Source: Lepisosteus oculatus (Eukaryota > Chordata > Actinopteri > Semionotiformes > Lepisosteidae). From it: a DNA stretch of 64,000 nt. Positions 36,681-49,304 of the stretch are shown one piece after another (within the stretch, counting starts at the first letter, position 1; the number at the start of each line of letters is the position of its first letter). The translations under genes were made by a program, and so were the position numbers. The DNA is taken from positions 22,953,444 to 23,017,443 of the forward strand of contig NC_090703.1 in NCBI RefSeq assembly GCF_040954835.1, in the 5' to 3' direction. The notes under the pieces were generated by a model that worked only from the letters and a program-made list of their open reading frames with translations, made no database searches and had not been told where the DNA came from.

Positions 36681-38718
36681 ATCCAGCAAAATCTCTGAAA
36701 CAATCCAATTTAAATAGCTCATTTCAAGTCAGGGTGATTTGCTGTTTTCTTTTTAAGATCAGTGCTTGTTGGAAGAGAATCACATCTTTGTCCAGCTCCT
36801 CAATTTGCTCAAACAGGTATTCAAAAAAGTGGGTGCAAGAGACCTGACTTTCAGTCTATTAGACGTTTTAGAAGAGTCTTCCAGTTTCCTCTTGATCTTC
36901 CTGTTGTAAATGTGGGAAAATAATCTTCAGGATGTAGGAAGATGGAAAACCATAATTTGTATTTGCAGCAGCTTTTTGAACTGACTTTCACTATCCTAGC
37001 TCCTCCTGGAGAGATTACAACCCAGCACAAAAGCAACAGAGACAAGTTTTAGGATCCACACAGACTGCAGGGTGAGCGTCCCCTACAGGCCCCACTAACA
37101 CCTCTTCCAGTAGGAACCTTAGCTTTTCCCAGGAGGTCTCCCAAGTACTGACCAGGCTCACACCTGCTCAGCTTCAGTGGGCTGCCAGTTGGGAGTTGCG
37201 GGTGATATGGATGCTGGCATAATATATGTCTTGATTACCTGGACCAAGTTTGGTGCAAAAGGGATTTTATTTTAGTGAATAAGTGACTAGTACGTAATAG
37301 GACACAAACACTCACAGGGAAAGGGAACTAAAGCGGTCCCAAAGAAAAGAAAATTAACAAAATTGAGCTCGCTAATAAAGTGAGGGGAAGCTGACCTAAC
37401 TACCAAAGCAAAACCCGAAACACTTGGTCTTCGGCGTCCAACGCCCTGGCTAACCTTCACTAATTACACAAAACCATACAAGACAAAATGCACTGACTCG
37501 CCCTAAACTAGTGATACTAATACAAAGACCACATATGTGTGCAGAAGATCCCGACAGCCTACCTAACCCTTTACACAAACTTTTCGCAGGTTTGGCTCTA
37601 AAGAAAAGAAATTTCCACACAGCAGTCTTCAGATGCAACCAAAACTGGATTTATTGCCAAAAAATAAGGATAACAAAAAAAAACCCTCACAGGAGTATTC
37701 TCCATACCTTTCCTCCAAGGCACCCTCCTGTTTTCAATTTTGAATGAACTTACACATAGTTTTTACTTGTATTCTGTGGCGTGTCTTTCATCTCCTTTTC
37801 TACACAGGCATTTGAGTCAATGTGTTTGAGAATATGAATCGGGTTTCATGGTCGTCTCCCCTGTTCAAGATTAAGATCTTTTCGAATGTCAGTGGAGCAC
37901 ATTCCTGACCCCATTCTCTGGAGTGATTCCAGAGCAGCAACGTCTTTTTTCTAACATACTGTAATCACCAGCTGTCAATTGTACACAATATTCCAAATGT
38001 GATTTTAATAGTGCATCTTTTATTTTTAACATCAAATGATGTGATTTTTATGTTAAATCAAGTAATTTTAAGTATACATCTTCACGTTCCTTAAACATTT
38101 GAATGCTTTCTCAAATTGTCTGGAAAATGTTTCAACATAACATTCAGTGTTTCTCATAGGTGGCTTCTTCAGGCTCAGTGTTTCTTATTGTATTTGTACT
38201 TTATGTTTTTTCTACCCTGTATGTAACACTTCACACTTCCTTATGTTTTTTCTACCCTACACTGTTATACAATAAATGACTGTCAGTTACAGTACATATC
38301 CAGTTTTAAATGTTATCTTAATGCTTTTAAATTTTCTTTATTCATCCTCATATTTTGTTATTATCTGAAAACCTTAACATTTAACCAACTATACCAGAAA
38401 ACAGCAATAAAGATCATTGAAATAAATAAGGAATATCAGTATTTCTAATGCAGGCCCATTGGTACTCAACTAATTCCACTAATTTGAGCCTTTACCCCTT
38501 ACATTACCACACAATCTGATTTAGAAATCTGAACTTTGTGAACACTCTGCTTTCACTAATGCCATACTTACTGTAGTTCTCCCCTTTTAGAAGACTGTTC
38601 ATCTTTGACAGCTGACCTCGTCAGTCAATTAAACACTGCATTGACTAGTACTTTGGACAAACTTGCCTAGGGCACTTAAACAAAAAACCTGGACTAGTGG
38701 TTCACACTAGCCCTCCCC
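36681..38718. other. Spacer between units A and B, left part
   Basis: Sequence not shared with unit B. It contains the SINE fragment (37051-37217) and stretches with no recognisable gene. Some of it could be internal or LTR sequence of the nearby Gypsy element, but no paired repeat was confirmed. Confidence 0.45.
37051..37217 (-). repeat. 5S-derived SINE fragment
   Basis: Matches the head half of the family (ggatccacacagactgcagg to ggtgatatggatgctgg). Flanks on both sides also resemble those of the SINE at 9375-9957, so a longer segment was copied and shortened. Confidence 0.75.
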
Positions 38719-40040
38719 TTAAGAGGGAACCACAGTTTCCGACATCTTTTCTTCTATTTCAAAACCATATCTTGACAGATGGTCTGCATTTACATGCTCC
38801 ATTCCAGCCCCGTGCTTTACTTGGAAGCAAAATGGCTGTAGAGCTAAGTACCATCTCGTTATGCGAGCATTTTTATCTTTCATGCTATTTATCCAAATTA
38901 GAGGATGATGATCCATAACCAGAGTAAACTGCCTGTCCAGCAAATAGTATCTGAGAGTTTCTAAAGCCAATTTTACAGCTAGGCACTCTTTGGGAAACAA
39001 TTTCCAGCTAATATAAAGAATTGGATGCCCTTCCCCTTCTTTTCCCTGACAAAGGACTGCTCCTAAACCTAATTCTGATGCATCCGTTTGTACAATAAAA
39101 GGTTTAGAAAAATCAGGACTACTTAGGACTGGTTCAGCACATAAAACCCTTTTTAAAAACCCTTTGTCAAATGCTACTTGACATTCATCTGTCCAATCTA
39201 CCTGGTTTCTTTTCGATTTCTTAATTAATTCTGTCGGAGGTGCTGCAATTTCTGAAAAATGTGGTATAAACCGGCGATAGTAACCAGATAATCCAAGGAA
39301 AGATCTGACTTTTTTCTTGGTAATAGGCACTGTCGTTTCAGATACTGCTTTTACCTTTGAAATCTCTGGCTTCACTTGGCCGTTTCCCACTATATATCCC
39401 AAGTACCTTGTCTCTGAAGTTCCTAACACACATTTCTGTGGATTGATGGTGAGACCTGCCCTAGCTATTACCTCCAGCACCAATTCTTAGTGCTTTAGGT
39501 GGCTCTCCCAATCGGGGCTATAAATTACTACATCATCCAGATAGGCAGCAGCATAACCTAGATGACGTTGCAACAAATGATCCATCAAACGTTGGAATGT
39601 TGCTGGTGCCCTGTGCAACCCAAATGGCATCATTCTGAATTGGTAAAGGCCACGAGAGGTACAAAAGGCAGTTTTACATTTTGACCCCTCTTCTAAGGGA
39701 ATTTGCCAATAACCTTTAGTTAAATCCAAAGTAGATATAAATTTAGCTCCACCCAGTAAATTAAGTAATTCATCTATTCTTGGCATGGGGTATGTATCAA
39801 ATTTTGAAATTTGATTTATTTCCCTGAAATCAACACAAAACCTGATTTCTCCATTCTTTTTAGGTACAATAACTGCTGGGGAGCACCAAGGACTAGTAGA
39901 AGGCTCAATTACTCCTAACGCTAGCATTTGTTCAATTTCCTTATCTACTATGGGTTGTATTTTTTCAGGAATTGGCTTACGTTTTGTCCTAATAGGGGAA
40001 TGCTGTTCAGTATCTATCACATGCTGAATTACAGTATCTA
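38719..40040 (-). pseudogene. Ty3/Gypsy reverse transcriptase-RNase H fragment
   Basis: Minus-strand frames 40020-39487 and 39483-38719 are in the same phase, split by a single in-frame TAA (39489-39487). Motifs in order: STSPWCSPAVIVPKKNG, RFCVDFREIN, STLDLTKGYWQIPL, MPFGLHRAPATFQ, YLDDVVIYS (RT active site), then FLGLSGYYRRFI, QTDASELGLGAVLCQ (RNase H) and DHHPLIWIN. The RT-RNase H order is typical of metaviruses. Gag, protease, integrase and LTRs were not identified. It lies in the spacer between units A and B. Confidence 0.92.
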
Positions 40041-40574
40041 GCTACCTTGATCCATACCCCTGCAAGTGTAAGTGTAGAAAACGCCTCCATGGGAGACTGC
40101 TTACACAATACACAAGTGAACTAAAATTACAAATAAGGAAAACGAGTGTAAACCCAAGGAATAGGGTACTAAAGAGCACAGAAGTTGATATAAACATGTT
40201 TGGGGAAGGTAATGGTGAAATAAAGGAAAATACAAACAAACAAAAGTACAAGGAGACAAACACAAAGACTACGCTATACAAGAAACATACACACAGAGCG
40301 AAAGAAAGAAAGAAAGAAAATTAAGCAAAATTGGAGCTAAGCAGAACTAAAGTCAACCGTAAGGCCCCTACATTTCGAAAACCTCCAAGTTAAATACTGA
40401 ATAAGCTGAGTTCTGATTGGTCGAGAGATGATTGAAGATGATGTCACAATGGCAAAGATGGATGAATTAATGAACCAATGGGGAGGGAAAAGAAACCAAA
40501 ATCAGGAAGTGTGGTAGATATTATCAAAACAAACACACATTGACCACACTGGGATGTAACATGTATATATATAG
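40041..40574. other. Spacer between units A and B, right part
   Basis: No gene seen. Includes a short (GAAA)n microsatellite at about 40300-40318 and a tatatata run at about 40564-40572. Confidence 0.5.
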
Positions 40575-40700
40575 TTCAGGTGGGTAGCTGTGTCAGCATG
40601 CGTAGGCTGCAAAGGAACAAGTAATAGATTTATTCCATGCGGAAAAAAAGAAGAAAGAGAACACAACGTTTCGGCCGTGGAGCCTTCTTCAGGTGTGAGC
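40575..40700 (-). mobile_element. Penelope-like element 3' end fragment
   Basis: About 125 bp matching the last part of the elements at 23870 and 45683: cacctgaact side, aacaagtaatag, the acgtttcggccgtgg block, ending in aggtgtgag. It stops where unit B begins. Confidence 0.8.
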
Positions 40701-40814
40701 AACAATGTAACAATTCTACAATTATTAGACCTATAAATATAAACACTGCGATACCCCTAACACTAATCGATATGTGAGAAATACTTATAAATTTCCTTTT
40801 TTCTTCATATTAGA

Positions 40815-43800
40815 CTAGACCCTGTTCATTCCTTTTACGTTTAATTTTAAAACTTGCTTCAAAAGTATATTTGCTTCTTGCTGTCTGCCTTTCCTTTCCA
40901 GTTTGACTGCTCGATTAAGTAGAGCTTTACGCACATGTATAAGGGTTTTTTCATTGACCTTTTCAGATTCCTGATCGGAAGAGGCCTGCATACTGCATGT
41001 ATTTGAGTGGCTGCAATCACTATTGGAATCGTCTTTATTAGTTAACAAATTGCTGGGGAGATCACGGACCATGCAGCCCCCTTCACATCTTATCTGATCA
41101 TTCTCATTACTGGCTCCCTTTGCCATTAGGGTTCCTTCTACAGTTCTCAGCTGAGGAGATCCTGCTTCAGGATTTTTCTCTTTTTTCTCATCTGTGTTTC
41201 CTGCTTTTTGTTCATTGGCTTCCAGGTCTTTTCCATTGCTGTGACTGACTGAGGCACTTTCAAAGGGCACAGGCATCCAGTCCACACCATCAGGAAACAG
41301 TGGTGGCACATAACCTTTGTTTGACACAACTTCAGTTTCATTAGAAGGTGATTTATTGTTACTGTCTATTAGAGATGACATTGAACTTGAAGTCATAGAA
41401 TAATTACACGGTATAGGCAATTGTACTGATGTCTGATAACCTGACTGCTCAGACAGCATAGACACATCGTTTGTTCCTGTAGTATTTCCATTTTGGACAA
41501 CAGGATTAATGGAGTCAGTTTCTAACACTTTTGTTAGATTTGTTTTCTCACAGTCCTCAGCACCAAGCCTTTTTGATTGTTGGGCTGGAGTGGATGTCAT
41601 AATTAAATCAGAACCTGGCACATTGAAAGACAACTGGGTGGCTTTTTGAAATTCCAGATTAGTTGCAATTTCACTACCTGTTTCTACACTTTCATCACTC
41701 CTATCAACAGCAGATGGCTCATCTCCAGTTAAATCAACAATTGCAAAGACATTGTTTCTGTCTTTGTTAATGGATTTTGTGGTCAGTTTGTGCCCAGTAT
41801 GAAAATTGTCTTCATTCGTGGAGAGATCTTTTTGACTCATGGTAGCACTGTGGACGTGAGCTGAAACTTTTTCACAAGTCTGGTACCTTGTTGAGAATCC
41901 CTCAATTCTGCATCTTCTATGGGATGTGAGTCACTGTCACTGGAGTAAGAAGATCTTTTTCTCTCTACTATATTAGTACTAGTTTTTTTCTTGCTAGTAC
42001 TCAACCCTGTTTTGTAACAAATGCAGTGCAGTTCTGCTTCCTTTTGCTCTTGAAGTTGATCTGTATCCGGTCCTGATTCTTTGTTAAAATCATTTTTCCT
42101 GGAGGCTGAGAAAAAGAAGTTGTGATCCGAAATCCCAAACATTTTCAGGCTGTGCAGGTAAGCTAAATGATCACCCAAGGTTTTGTCTGTCTCTTGACGA
42201 TCACAGTGCAGGGTCTGGAAGAGACGTTGTGTGGAAGAAGATTTTGTGTCCCCTAATGTAAAACACTGTTTCATATCTTGTTTGTTGAAATACTTGATAA
42301 AATTCCCATTCTCACCCATTGCCTGTCTGAACAGTGAGTTTTTGAAAATCTGACTGCAGTATTTTTTTTCCTCGATCGTCCCACAGGTAATCAGTCTGTA
42401 AACTATCACATCTTTCTGCTGTCCAATTCTGTACACTCTGTCTAAAACCTGACTGTCTGTGGCAGGATTCCAGGAGGGATCAACAATGACCACCCGATTG
42501 GCAGCTGTTAGATTGAACCCTAGTCCTCCTACTTTAGTTGTCAGTAAGAAGACTGTATACTGGCTATGTGTCTGAAACAACGTGACACGGTGGTGATGCT
42601 GGGCAGCAGAAAATACTGTCCCATCTACTCGCAGCAACTTAAATTCTCTTTCTTCCAAAATGCGCTCAATAATATCCAGCATTTTTACAGACTGAGAGAA
42701 GACAAGAATTCGATTACCCTCCTCTCTGAGCCTTTCAAGTAAAGGCACAAGGAATGCTATCTTTCCTGATTCTTGAATAAGATTCTCACTTGGAAGCTGG
42801 AACATGTTATTCTCATCAAAGTCCTCGATAAATTCATCATGTGAAAGATCTAAACCCAACTCATCCCAGTCAAGCAACTCACTGTATTCTCTGACAGTAA
42901 GCAATCTAGGATGATTAGAGATTTTCATCAGACTATCGCTGTCAGTTAACTTTAAGTCAGCAAGACATCTTGTAGAAATGAACTTTTTATACAGTCTCTC
43001 TTGTAAGGGGCTGAGATAAACCCACACCACAAGATCATTCTTCTTGGACATCTGGGCCATCTTGACAGAATCAGTAGCAACCTGATTCTCTTTGTCTGGC
43101 TGTTGCTCTTTGCTTTCTCTCTGAATGTCTTATTTTGTTCTCCTAAGGTAGTAGGGCTTTATCACTTCTGTCAAGCTCTCTGATGTCTTCAGGCCCAATG
43201 CTTTCTCTGAGGGACTGGCATGCTTCTCCCTTCCTCTCATTATTGGATTCTCATACAACGTTCTAAAGGTTGGGTACGTACCAAGGAGACTTCCCTGGCA
43301 GGCAAGGTGGGTCAAAGACCACAGCTCTTGGAGGTTGTTCTGTACTGGTGCACTAGAGAGCAGAAACCGATTCTTTGCTGGGATCACATCTGCTGCTTTA
43401 AAGCTCTTGCTAGATCGTTTTTTGATCTCATGAGCTTCATCAAAAATCACACAGTCCCACACAAATGCTTCTTCGTTATTGGTGGAGAATGTCTGCAAGT
43501 TAGTAAGTAACATTTTGTATGTGATTAGGAGCACACCTCCTGTTTACTTCACTTTGTTCAAATTCCTTACTCGATCTTTGTTTGTGGTATAAAAGGTAAA
43601 GAAATTTATATCCGGTGTCCATTTTTTTAACTCTTCAATCCAGTTCTCCAGCAGACCGATGGGCATCACAAGCAGGACAGATTTAATCTGCTTCATGTTT
43701 TTCAATCCGGCCAAAAGCATAACAATCTGGACAGTTTTTCCCAAACCGGGGTCATCAGCTATAATCACACCTTTTTTATTTTTTTTGTATGCTTCATAAA

Positions 43801-43949
43801 GGAAAGCCAGTCCTTTTTTCTGATGCTCATACATTTTGTCAAATAATGATTTAGGAAGTAAAAATCCACTTTTGAGGACATCCACTGACTGCTCCTGGGC
43901 TGCCTCTTCCAGCAGTTCCCTGCTCTGTTTCCGCTCCATGTTATTTGAC
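40815..43949 (-). pseudogene. ERCC6L-like copy 2, pseudogene
   Basis: Same gene as copies 1 and 3 but broken. A Gln codon has become TAA (43546-43544) just before motif II. A Glu codon after YYLRRTK has become TAA (43132-43130). A small net deletion near 41866-41876 shifts the frame after the acidic Ser cluster. About 550 bp is deleted in frame at about 41330, joining SNETE to VSNKG and removing roughly 184 codons of the middle of the C-terminal region. The Walker A segment reads IADDPGLGKT. The acceptor at 43950 and the start at 43939 are kept. It shares changes with copy 3 (ERKQSRELLEEAAQ, NKDRVRNLN, KNRFLLSSAP), so the two are closest relatives. Long surviving frames are at 41837-43060 and 40815-41840. 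Confidence 0.92.
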
Positions 43950-44453
43950 CTATAGAGGAAAATGAACAATTTCCATGAGGTCTTGTCCCAGCTGCCTCAC
44001 TATGAACTAAGGATGCAAAATACATTTTATTTTCTTCACCACAGCTCATCATTTCCAGTCTCTGGCATTTATGGCTGGTTAGTTTCTGAAATGACAGATT
44101 CTGAGATTGCACACAGTTTTGTGGTGGTTAAGGGATCAGTTTTGGGTCTGCCCTGATAAGTCTGAGTCTGATGTGATAAGTATGATTGCAGTGCTGGAAG
44201 ATCTGCTGAAACAGATGGAAGTACTGTAGCTGAAAAGAAATATGATAGCAGATAGCAGATAGCAGGAGGCCAAAATAAGTCTGTTAATACTTTATTACCC
44301 CTCTTTGGGTTAAAAGTGACCCACTGAAATCCTTACTAATTGACTTTCAAGTCAAGGACGGATAGGTGACCTACAGGCTCTGGGTAGTCCTGTTTTATAG
44401 GTGCTTTCATGGATGCATTTTTATGGGTGTTTCTATTGTTATGGGTATATAGG

Positions 44454-45153
44454 CAGAGCCGTCTCAAACGGGAGGGCGAAGGGGGTGGACGCCCAGGGCC
44501 CTGCGCTTTGGGGGGCCCAGAGCCAGCAAGCCCCCCACCATCCCCAATCCCACTTCACACACTCACATAGAAATATAAATACATTCATGTTTAAATATTT
44601 TAATAAAGCGACACACACATTTATTTTAACTCAAGATGAAATCTAAAGTTAGTGGGAGAGCAGATGTTTTATTCAGAACTGGAGGCGTGTCCCGTACATC
44701 ATATGCCATCAGTTGCCAGCTAAAAGTGATTACGTCAGAACTAAACTAGCTTGGGAAAAAGTTTAGAAAAACTGGCAAGCACAAGCAGAGATAGGGACAA
44801 ATTCCGAAAATACTGTAGTGGGTGCAAGAAGAGATAAAGGAAGCAGAAAAGGAAGGATGCAAATGTGGCACTTAAAAGTGTCTTTGGAAAGGTTCGCTCT
44901 AAAAACCAGGAGCGAAGAAGAAACGGACATGGGTGGTGATCTCGACCACGACAAGGATGCTAGCATTGAGACACCTGAAGGCACTGATAGCATTAGCGAC
45001 AATGGCGATTAGTAATTGTGTTCGGTTCAGTATGTCTGTTTGCGCAGGCCAGCCAGGTAGCTATTTCATCACCTAAACACTGCTCTTCGCCGCCACCACT
45101 ACACACAAGAACTCCCCCACCCTGGGGCCTGCCCACCCCTTGAGACGGCCCTG
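44454..45153. mobile_element. hAT-like non-autonomous element, unit B copy
   Basis: Orthologous to 22961-23664, with ends cagagccgtctc and gagacggccctg. The right flanking 8-mer is eroded (tttataga against tatatagg). Confidence 0.82.
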
Positions 45154-45682
45154 TTTATAGATGATATTTTTTTGGATAGCCTTTCCTTGCAATATCTATA
45201 TAACATATAATGTGTTTAATTGACCAATATTATATATAAATATTTATTTAATCAAGAGGTTGTTTTTTCTGATAGTTGTTTATCATACAAGTAAATAAAC
45301 ATAGTTTTATCATTGTTCCATTTTGAATCCCACAAATAAATTTTTTAAGAAACATATTTTTTTAAATGGCTCTAAGGCCCAATCTAAATTTATTGAAAAA
45401 GGAAAGTTTGGAATCCAATTTAATTCATGTTGTTAGTGGCAATACCACCAACATATCAAATAAATGTATGTAACAAATTCAATGTGGTAATGATTTATGA
45501 GCTGTTTTTATTTTAAATTAAGGTTCAGTATTCTACAATCTGCTACAATGTCTTTTTCTAATGTTTTCGCACAGTAATACCTATACTAACTCCAGTCCTG
45601 AAAATATGAACATAAGAAAGGTTACCAATGAAAGTAGCCTATTTTGTACATCTGACGCTTTGGGTAGCTAAAAACAAATTTA

Positions 45683-46297
45683 CAAGTAATAGGTTTATTC
45701 CATGCTGAAAAAAAGAAGAAAGAGAACACAACGTTTCGGCCGTGGAGCCTTCTTCAGGTGTGAGAGAGACAGGGCAGTAGGCAAAGGTAAAGTAGCGGGA
45801 GAACAAAGGTTGAGAGGGAGGAGGAGTGAGAGGCGGGAGCAGGGGACAGAAAGAGAGGCCAATCAAGAGGTGTGAAGTCAGAATGGGTGCAGAGAGGTGT
45901 GAAATGAAACTTCCAATGAATGGAGAAAATTTAAAAGAACAGTAATCTGTCGTTAAGGGAAGGGAGAATGTGTGATCCTAGCTGCAGAATAATTTTAGTT
46001 TCGGTGGTCTTTCTGATGTATGAGTTCGGAAAACCGTCTTTGAGAACACAAACGGAGAGATTAGAGTGGTCGTGGCCGTCAGAGGTGAAATGAGAAACAA
46101 TGGGCTTGGAGAGATCTTTAATCTTCACAGCCCTGACGTGTTCTCTGAAGCGGTCTCCGAGTCTCCTTCCTGTTTCCCCAATGTAGATGGCTGGGCATTT
46201 ACTGCAAGAGATACAGTAAATAAGGTTGCTGGAGGTACAAGATGCTGTCTGGGTGATAGGGGTTAAGATAAAAGAACCCCTTTTAACCCCACCTGAA
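45683..46297 (-). mobile_element. Penelope-like element, 5'-truncated, unit B
   Basis: Flanked by a 15-bp duplication ctaaaaacaaattta (45668-45682 and 46298-46312). The minus strand encodes the GIY-YIG endonuclease (IYCISCSKCPAIYIGETGRR, 46317-45931 frame) and the same 3' end as in unit A. In unit C the target is empty (gtagctaaaaacaaatttatg near 59190). Confidence 0.9.
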
Positions 46298-46312
46298 CTA
46301 AAAACAAATTTA

Positions 46313-49304
46313 TGCAAGGATCTCCACCATTGTCATGAATAAGGTAGTTTGTTCCATATTCCCACAGCCCCCACTGGGTCATTTGAGTGGAATTGTGAAT
46401 TTCCATTTGATGCTGAGCCTCTTGTACCAGAGTTTACAAATACTACTAATGAACATAAAAACTATGGAAAATGCCTCTGTAAATTTTCTATGATAAGATT
46501 ATCAATGTTTCTTTGTTCCAGTTCTCTGCTAATATTGACACTCACTGACAGGTATCATGTACTTATTCTGACTTTCTCTGTACTTTCTTAAACAAGTGAA
46601 ACTGCATTATAATGTAGAGACATTCTTTTAAAACGTGTGATCTTAACGCCCTAACAATATTTTAAAATATTTTCTGTCAATGCTGACTAAATTATTAGCG
46701 TCAAATCAGAAATGTCTTACGTACATGGACTTCTGATGAAGAGCAAGCTGTTTGTGAAACACACATTAAAGTGATGCAGCAACATATATAAATGTATACA
46801 TTTGTACATATACACATTTACTAGAAATTATCAAGAGATTTGGTAGGTTGGCAGTTGTTGCATAGCTTACTGAAATTGTGTTTAGTTCAGTTCAGTTTAG
46901 TGCAATGAAATGTTTAGAAACCCAGAAACAAAGATTTGTCTTGACATATTATAGTGAAAAAAGCACAGCGTGAAAATGCAATGGAATACAATATTCTCTG
47001 TGATTAAAATAAAAAAAAAGTTCAGGAATTTCTTAATAAAATCTCATATTCAAATGATAAATTTGTTATACTTACATTCAAGTTGCAGCTCATGCAGCTT
47101 CTAATACTGTTGACAGACCTTATATCATATCATGAACCTGGTTTTCCCCACAGGTGTTTCTACTTGTCTAAAGCATTTATGTCTTTTAGCATTTCCCTTC
47201 AGATCTACATAAATGCTGACTGGGAAATAATACCAGGATGTTTACAAGAGAATGGTGAATTTAAGAGAGGCTTGGGGGATCATTTAGGGATTTTCCTTTC
47301 TATGTTCCGCCGTTAAACATAAAAAAGCATTTGATCCACATTTCTAATTTTTAGCTCCATAATTCAAGTAATAAAGGAATCTTTACAATAATTACTCTGA
47401 AGTCAAACTTTTGGTTTAGTAACAGCAACCAAGTATGTTTGAAAACCTTCTACTAATTATATAGAATAATGTTTTATTCTAGATTTGAAATAATATAGTC
47501 ACTCACAAATATCTTTTTAGTGGTGGTGGCTCTAAACCAGGTTTCTGTTTTTTTTTATGTAAAATTTCGAAGCAAAGCACACATGTATTTGTGTGTTTAT
47601 TCCTGGTCATTTTTAATGGCATTTCAATAATTTGATTTGAACTCTGTGAATATAAAGTTGAATAAAGGCATTCTTTTTCAATGATTTTTGTCAGTTTCTT
47701 TTATTGGGGGTTTAAGAAAAAGTTTATACATGCTTTTTTTGCTATCATTCTTGTATGGTATTTACCATATGAAGTGTTAACACATGTTGATGCAAAAACA
47801 CTACTGTATGCTATAAATGCCCCTTTGTAAGTTTAATTTATTCTAACACTTTTACCCAAAATTTGCACTCATTCATACTTTGGGTATTTTATTAGAACAA
47901 TTCAGAGGTTCAACAGCAGTGTCTTACATTTGAACCCACAAACCAGAAACACAACCAGTGCTCCACACTACTGACCTTTTCCAAAGTAGTAACAACTAAA
48001 ACTATCTGTTTTTGTGTTGTGCTTAGTTTGTTGAAAGCCTTTTAACACACTGCACAAGCTGTGCTTGAGTATTTGTTAGTGCTGTTGCACACTGAAATCG
48101 AGTGTCACATGAGAACCAGAGAGTCAGATGAATATTAACAAGGGATATTAAGGTGCTTTTTGCGATGTATAAAATATATTCCACAATGGCATAGTGTCTG
48201 GACTTGCACATTGCGGTTTTCTGTGCCAGGTCCTGGATTCACAATGTACCTAGCTGTATTGTTCCAGAAACTGGAAATACCAGTAAAATATTTTTGGTCA
48301 CTTTTTCCAGATTGGTTTTCCCAAAAGTGTGCACTTCTCCAATACGAGTCATAGTCTGTATAGCCAGAAGCATGGAACTTTTGAAACCACAGCAGAAGAG
48401 AGCCCACCCTATTCCTGAAATCCATTTTCTAACAGCTTTATTCAGTGTGGGAAAATCAGAAACTATCCCAGCAAGAAATGGGCACAAGCCAGGATACTCA
48501 CTGGATAGGACAGCAGTCCTCTGCAGGACACACATAGACAGAAAGACATATAAACTCTCACCTGAGCGATCTTTCTCAAAAAACAATTAACCTACTGTAC
48601 TAGTATGTCTTTGAACTATGGGAGTAAACTGGAGTATCTGGAGGAAACCAGCACAAACCAGGGAAGAACATAAAACACTTTGTTTTATACAGTATACACA
48701 GATATCACCCTAATCGAACCCAGAGCCCCAGTGCTGCGAGGCAGCAATGCTGTCCTGTCCACGGTGACATCGTTCCACCCGCCCAGCCTAGTGTATGTGG
48801 CAAAGGACTTACTTTCCCCTTTTGGAAAGTACCAGAAGAAACAAAAAACCTGCCACCAGAAACATCGAAAAAAAATTCCTCTGCCAAGCCTAACGCACGA
48901 ATACAACAAATAAGTGATAAAAAGTGAAAGGAGACAGAAAGATGAGGGGAATATCATTTTTGGGTGTGGTATTCTCATCGGTTAACAAGCAATGCAGTAA
49001 ATTCTCAGCCCTTAGATGTGTTCCTTGCAGCAGCCATGTCTAGACTAGTCTCTGGTTGTTTTGTCCTTTTTACATAGTATACAAAGTAAAGGGCTGTTGA
49101 AATAAAATGAGTTCTATGTTGTCTTATTTATGAAGAAAATGCATGTCTGAGTTTTGAGAACTTGAGTTTAATTGCACATGTACAAATGACCTTTTTATTA
49201 TCTTTGTTGCTGGTTGCAGAAGAAACTGCTTTAAATTATATAAACATTAATTTAAAATTTCAGATTGTTCTCAGACTATAATGCATAGCGACTGCAATAC
49301 CACA
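46313..49304. other. Unit B intergenic DNA, no gene recognised
   Basis: Collinear with unit A 27400-29960 and unit C 61400-64000. A stretch at 48027-48590 is present here and in unit C but missing from unit A. A dispersed repeat copy lies at about 48440-48780 (-). Confidence 0.55.
46705..46800. repeat. Segment shared by units B and C, absent from A
   Basis: About 95 bp containing acatggacttctgatgaagagc and gtgaaacacacattaaag. It recurs at about 61715-61810 but is missing at the matching place in unit A (near 27695). The layout recalls a decayed Penelope-like 3' end, but this is uncertain. Confidence 0.45.

Noticed and set aside
43765-44112. 115-codon frame upstream of copy 2, tested as the missing TPR exon
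   Set aside because: It overlaps the motor exon in a different frame and has no TPR pattern.
46720-46770. Ctgatgaagagc...gtgaaac as a possible hammerhead core
   Set aside because: Stem II would need an unpaired AGA next to the core and no stem I was found. Kept only as a repeat segment.
48160-48590. Overlapping frames of 96-128 codons on both strands, repeated near 63600-64000
   Set aside because: No recognised motif. Both strands are open over the same bases and the frames differ in length between the two units.
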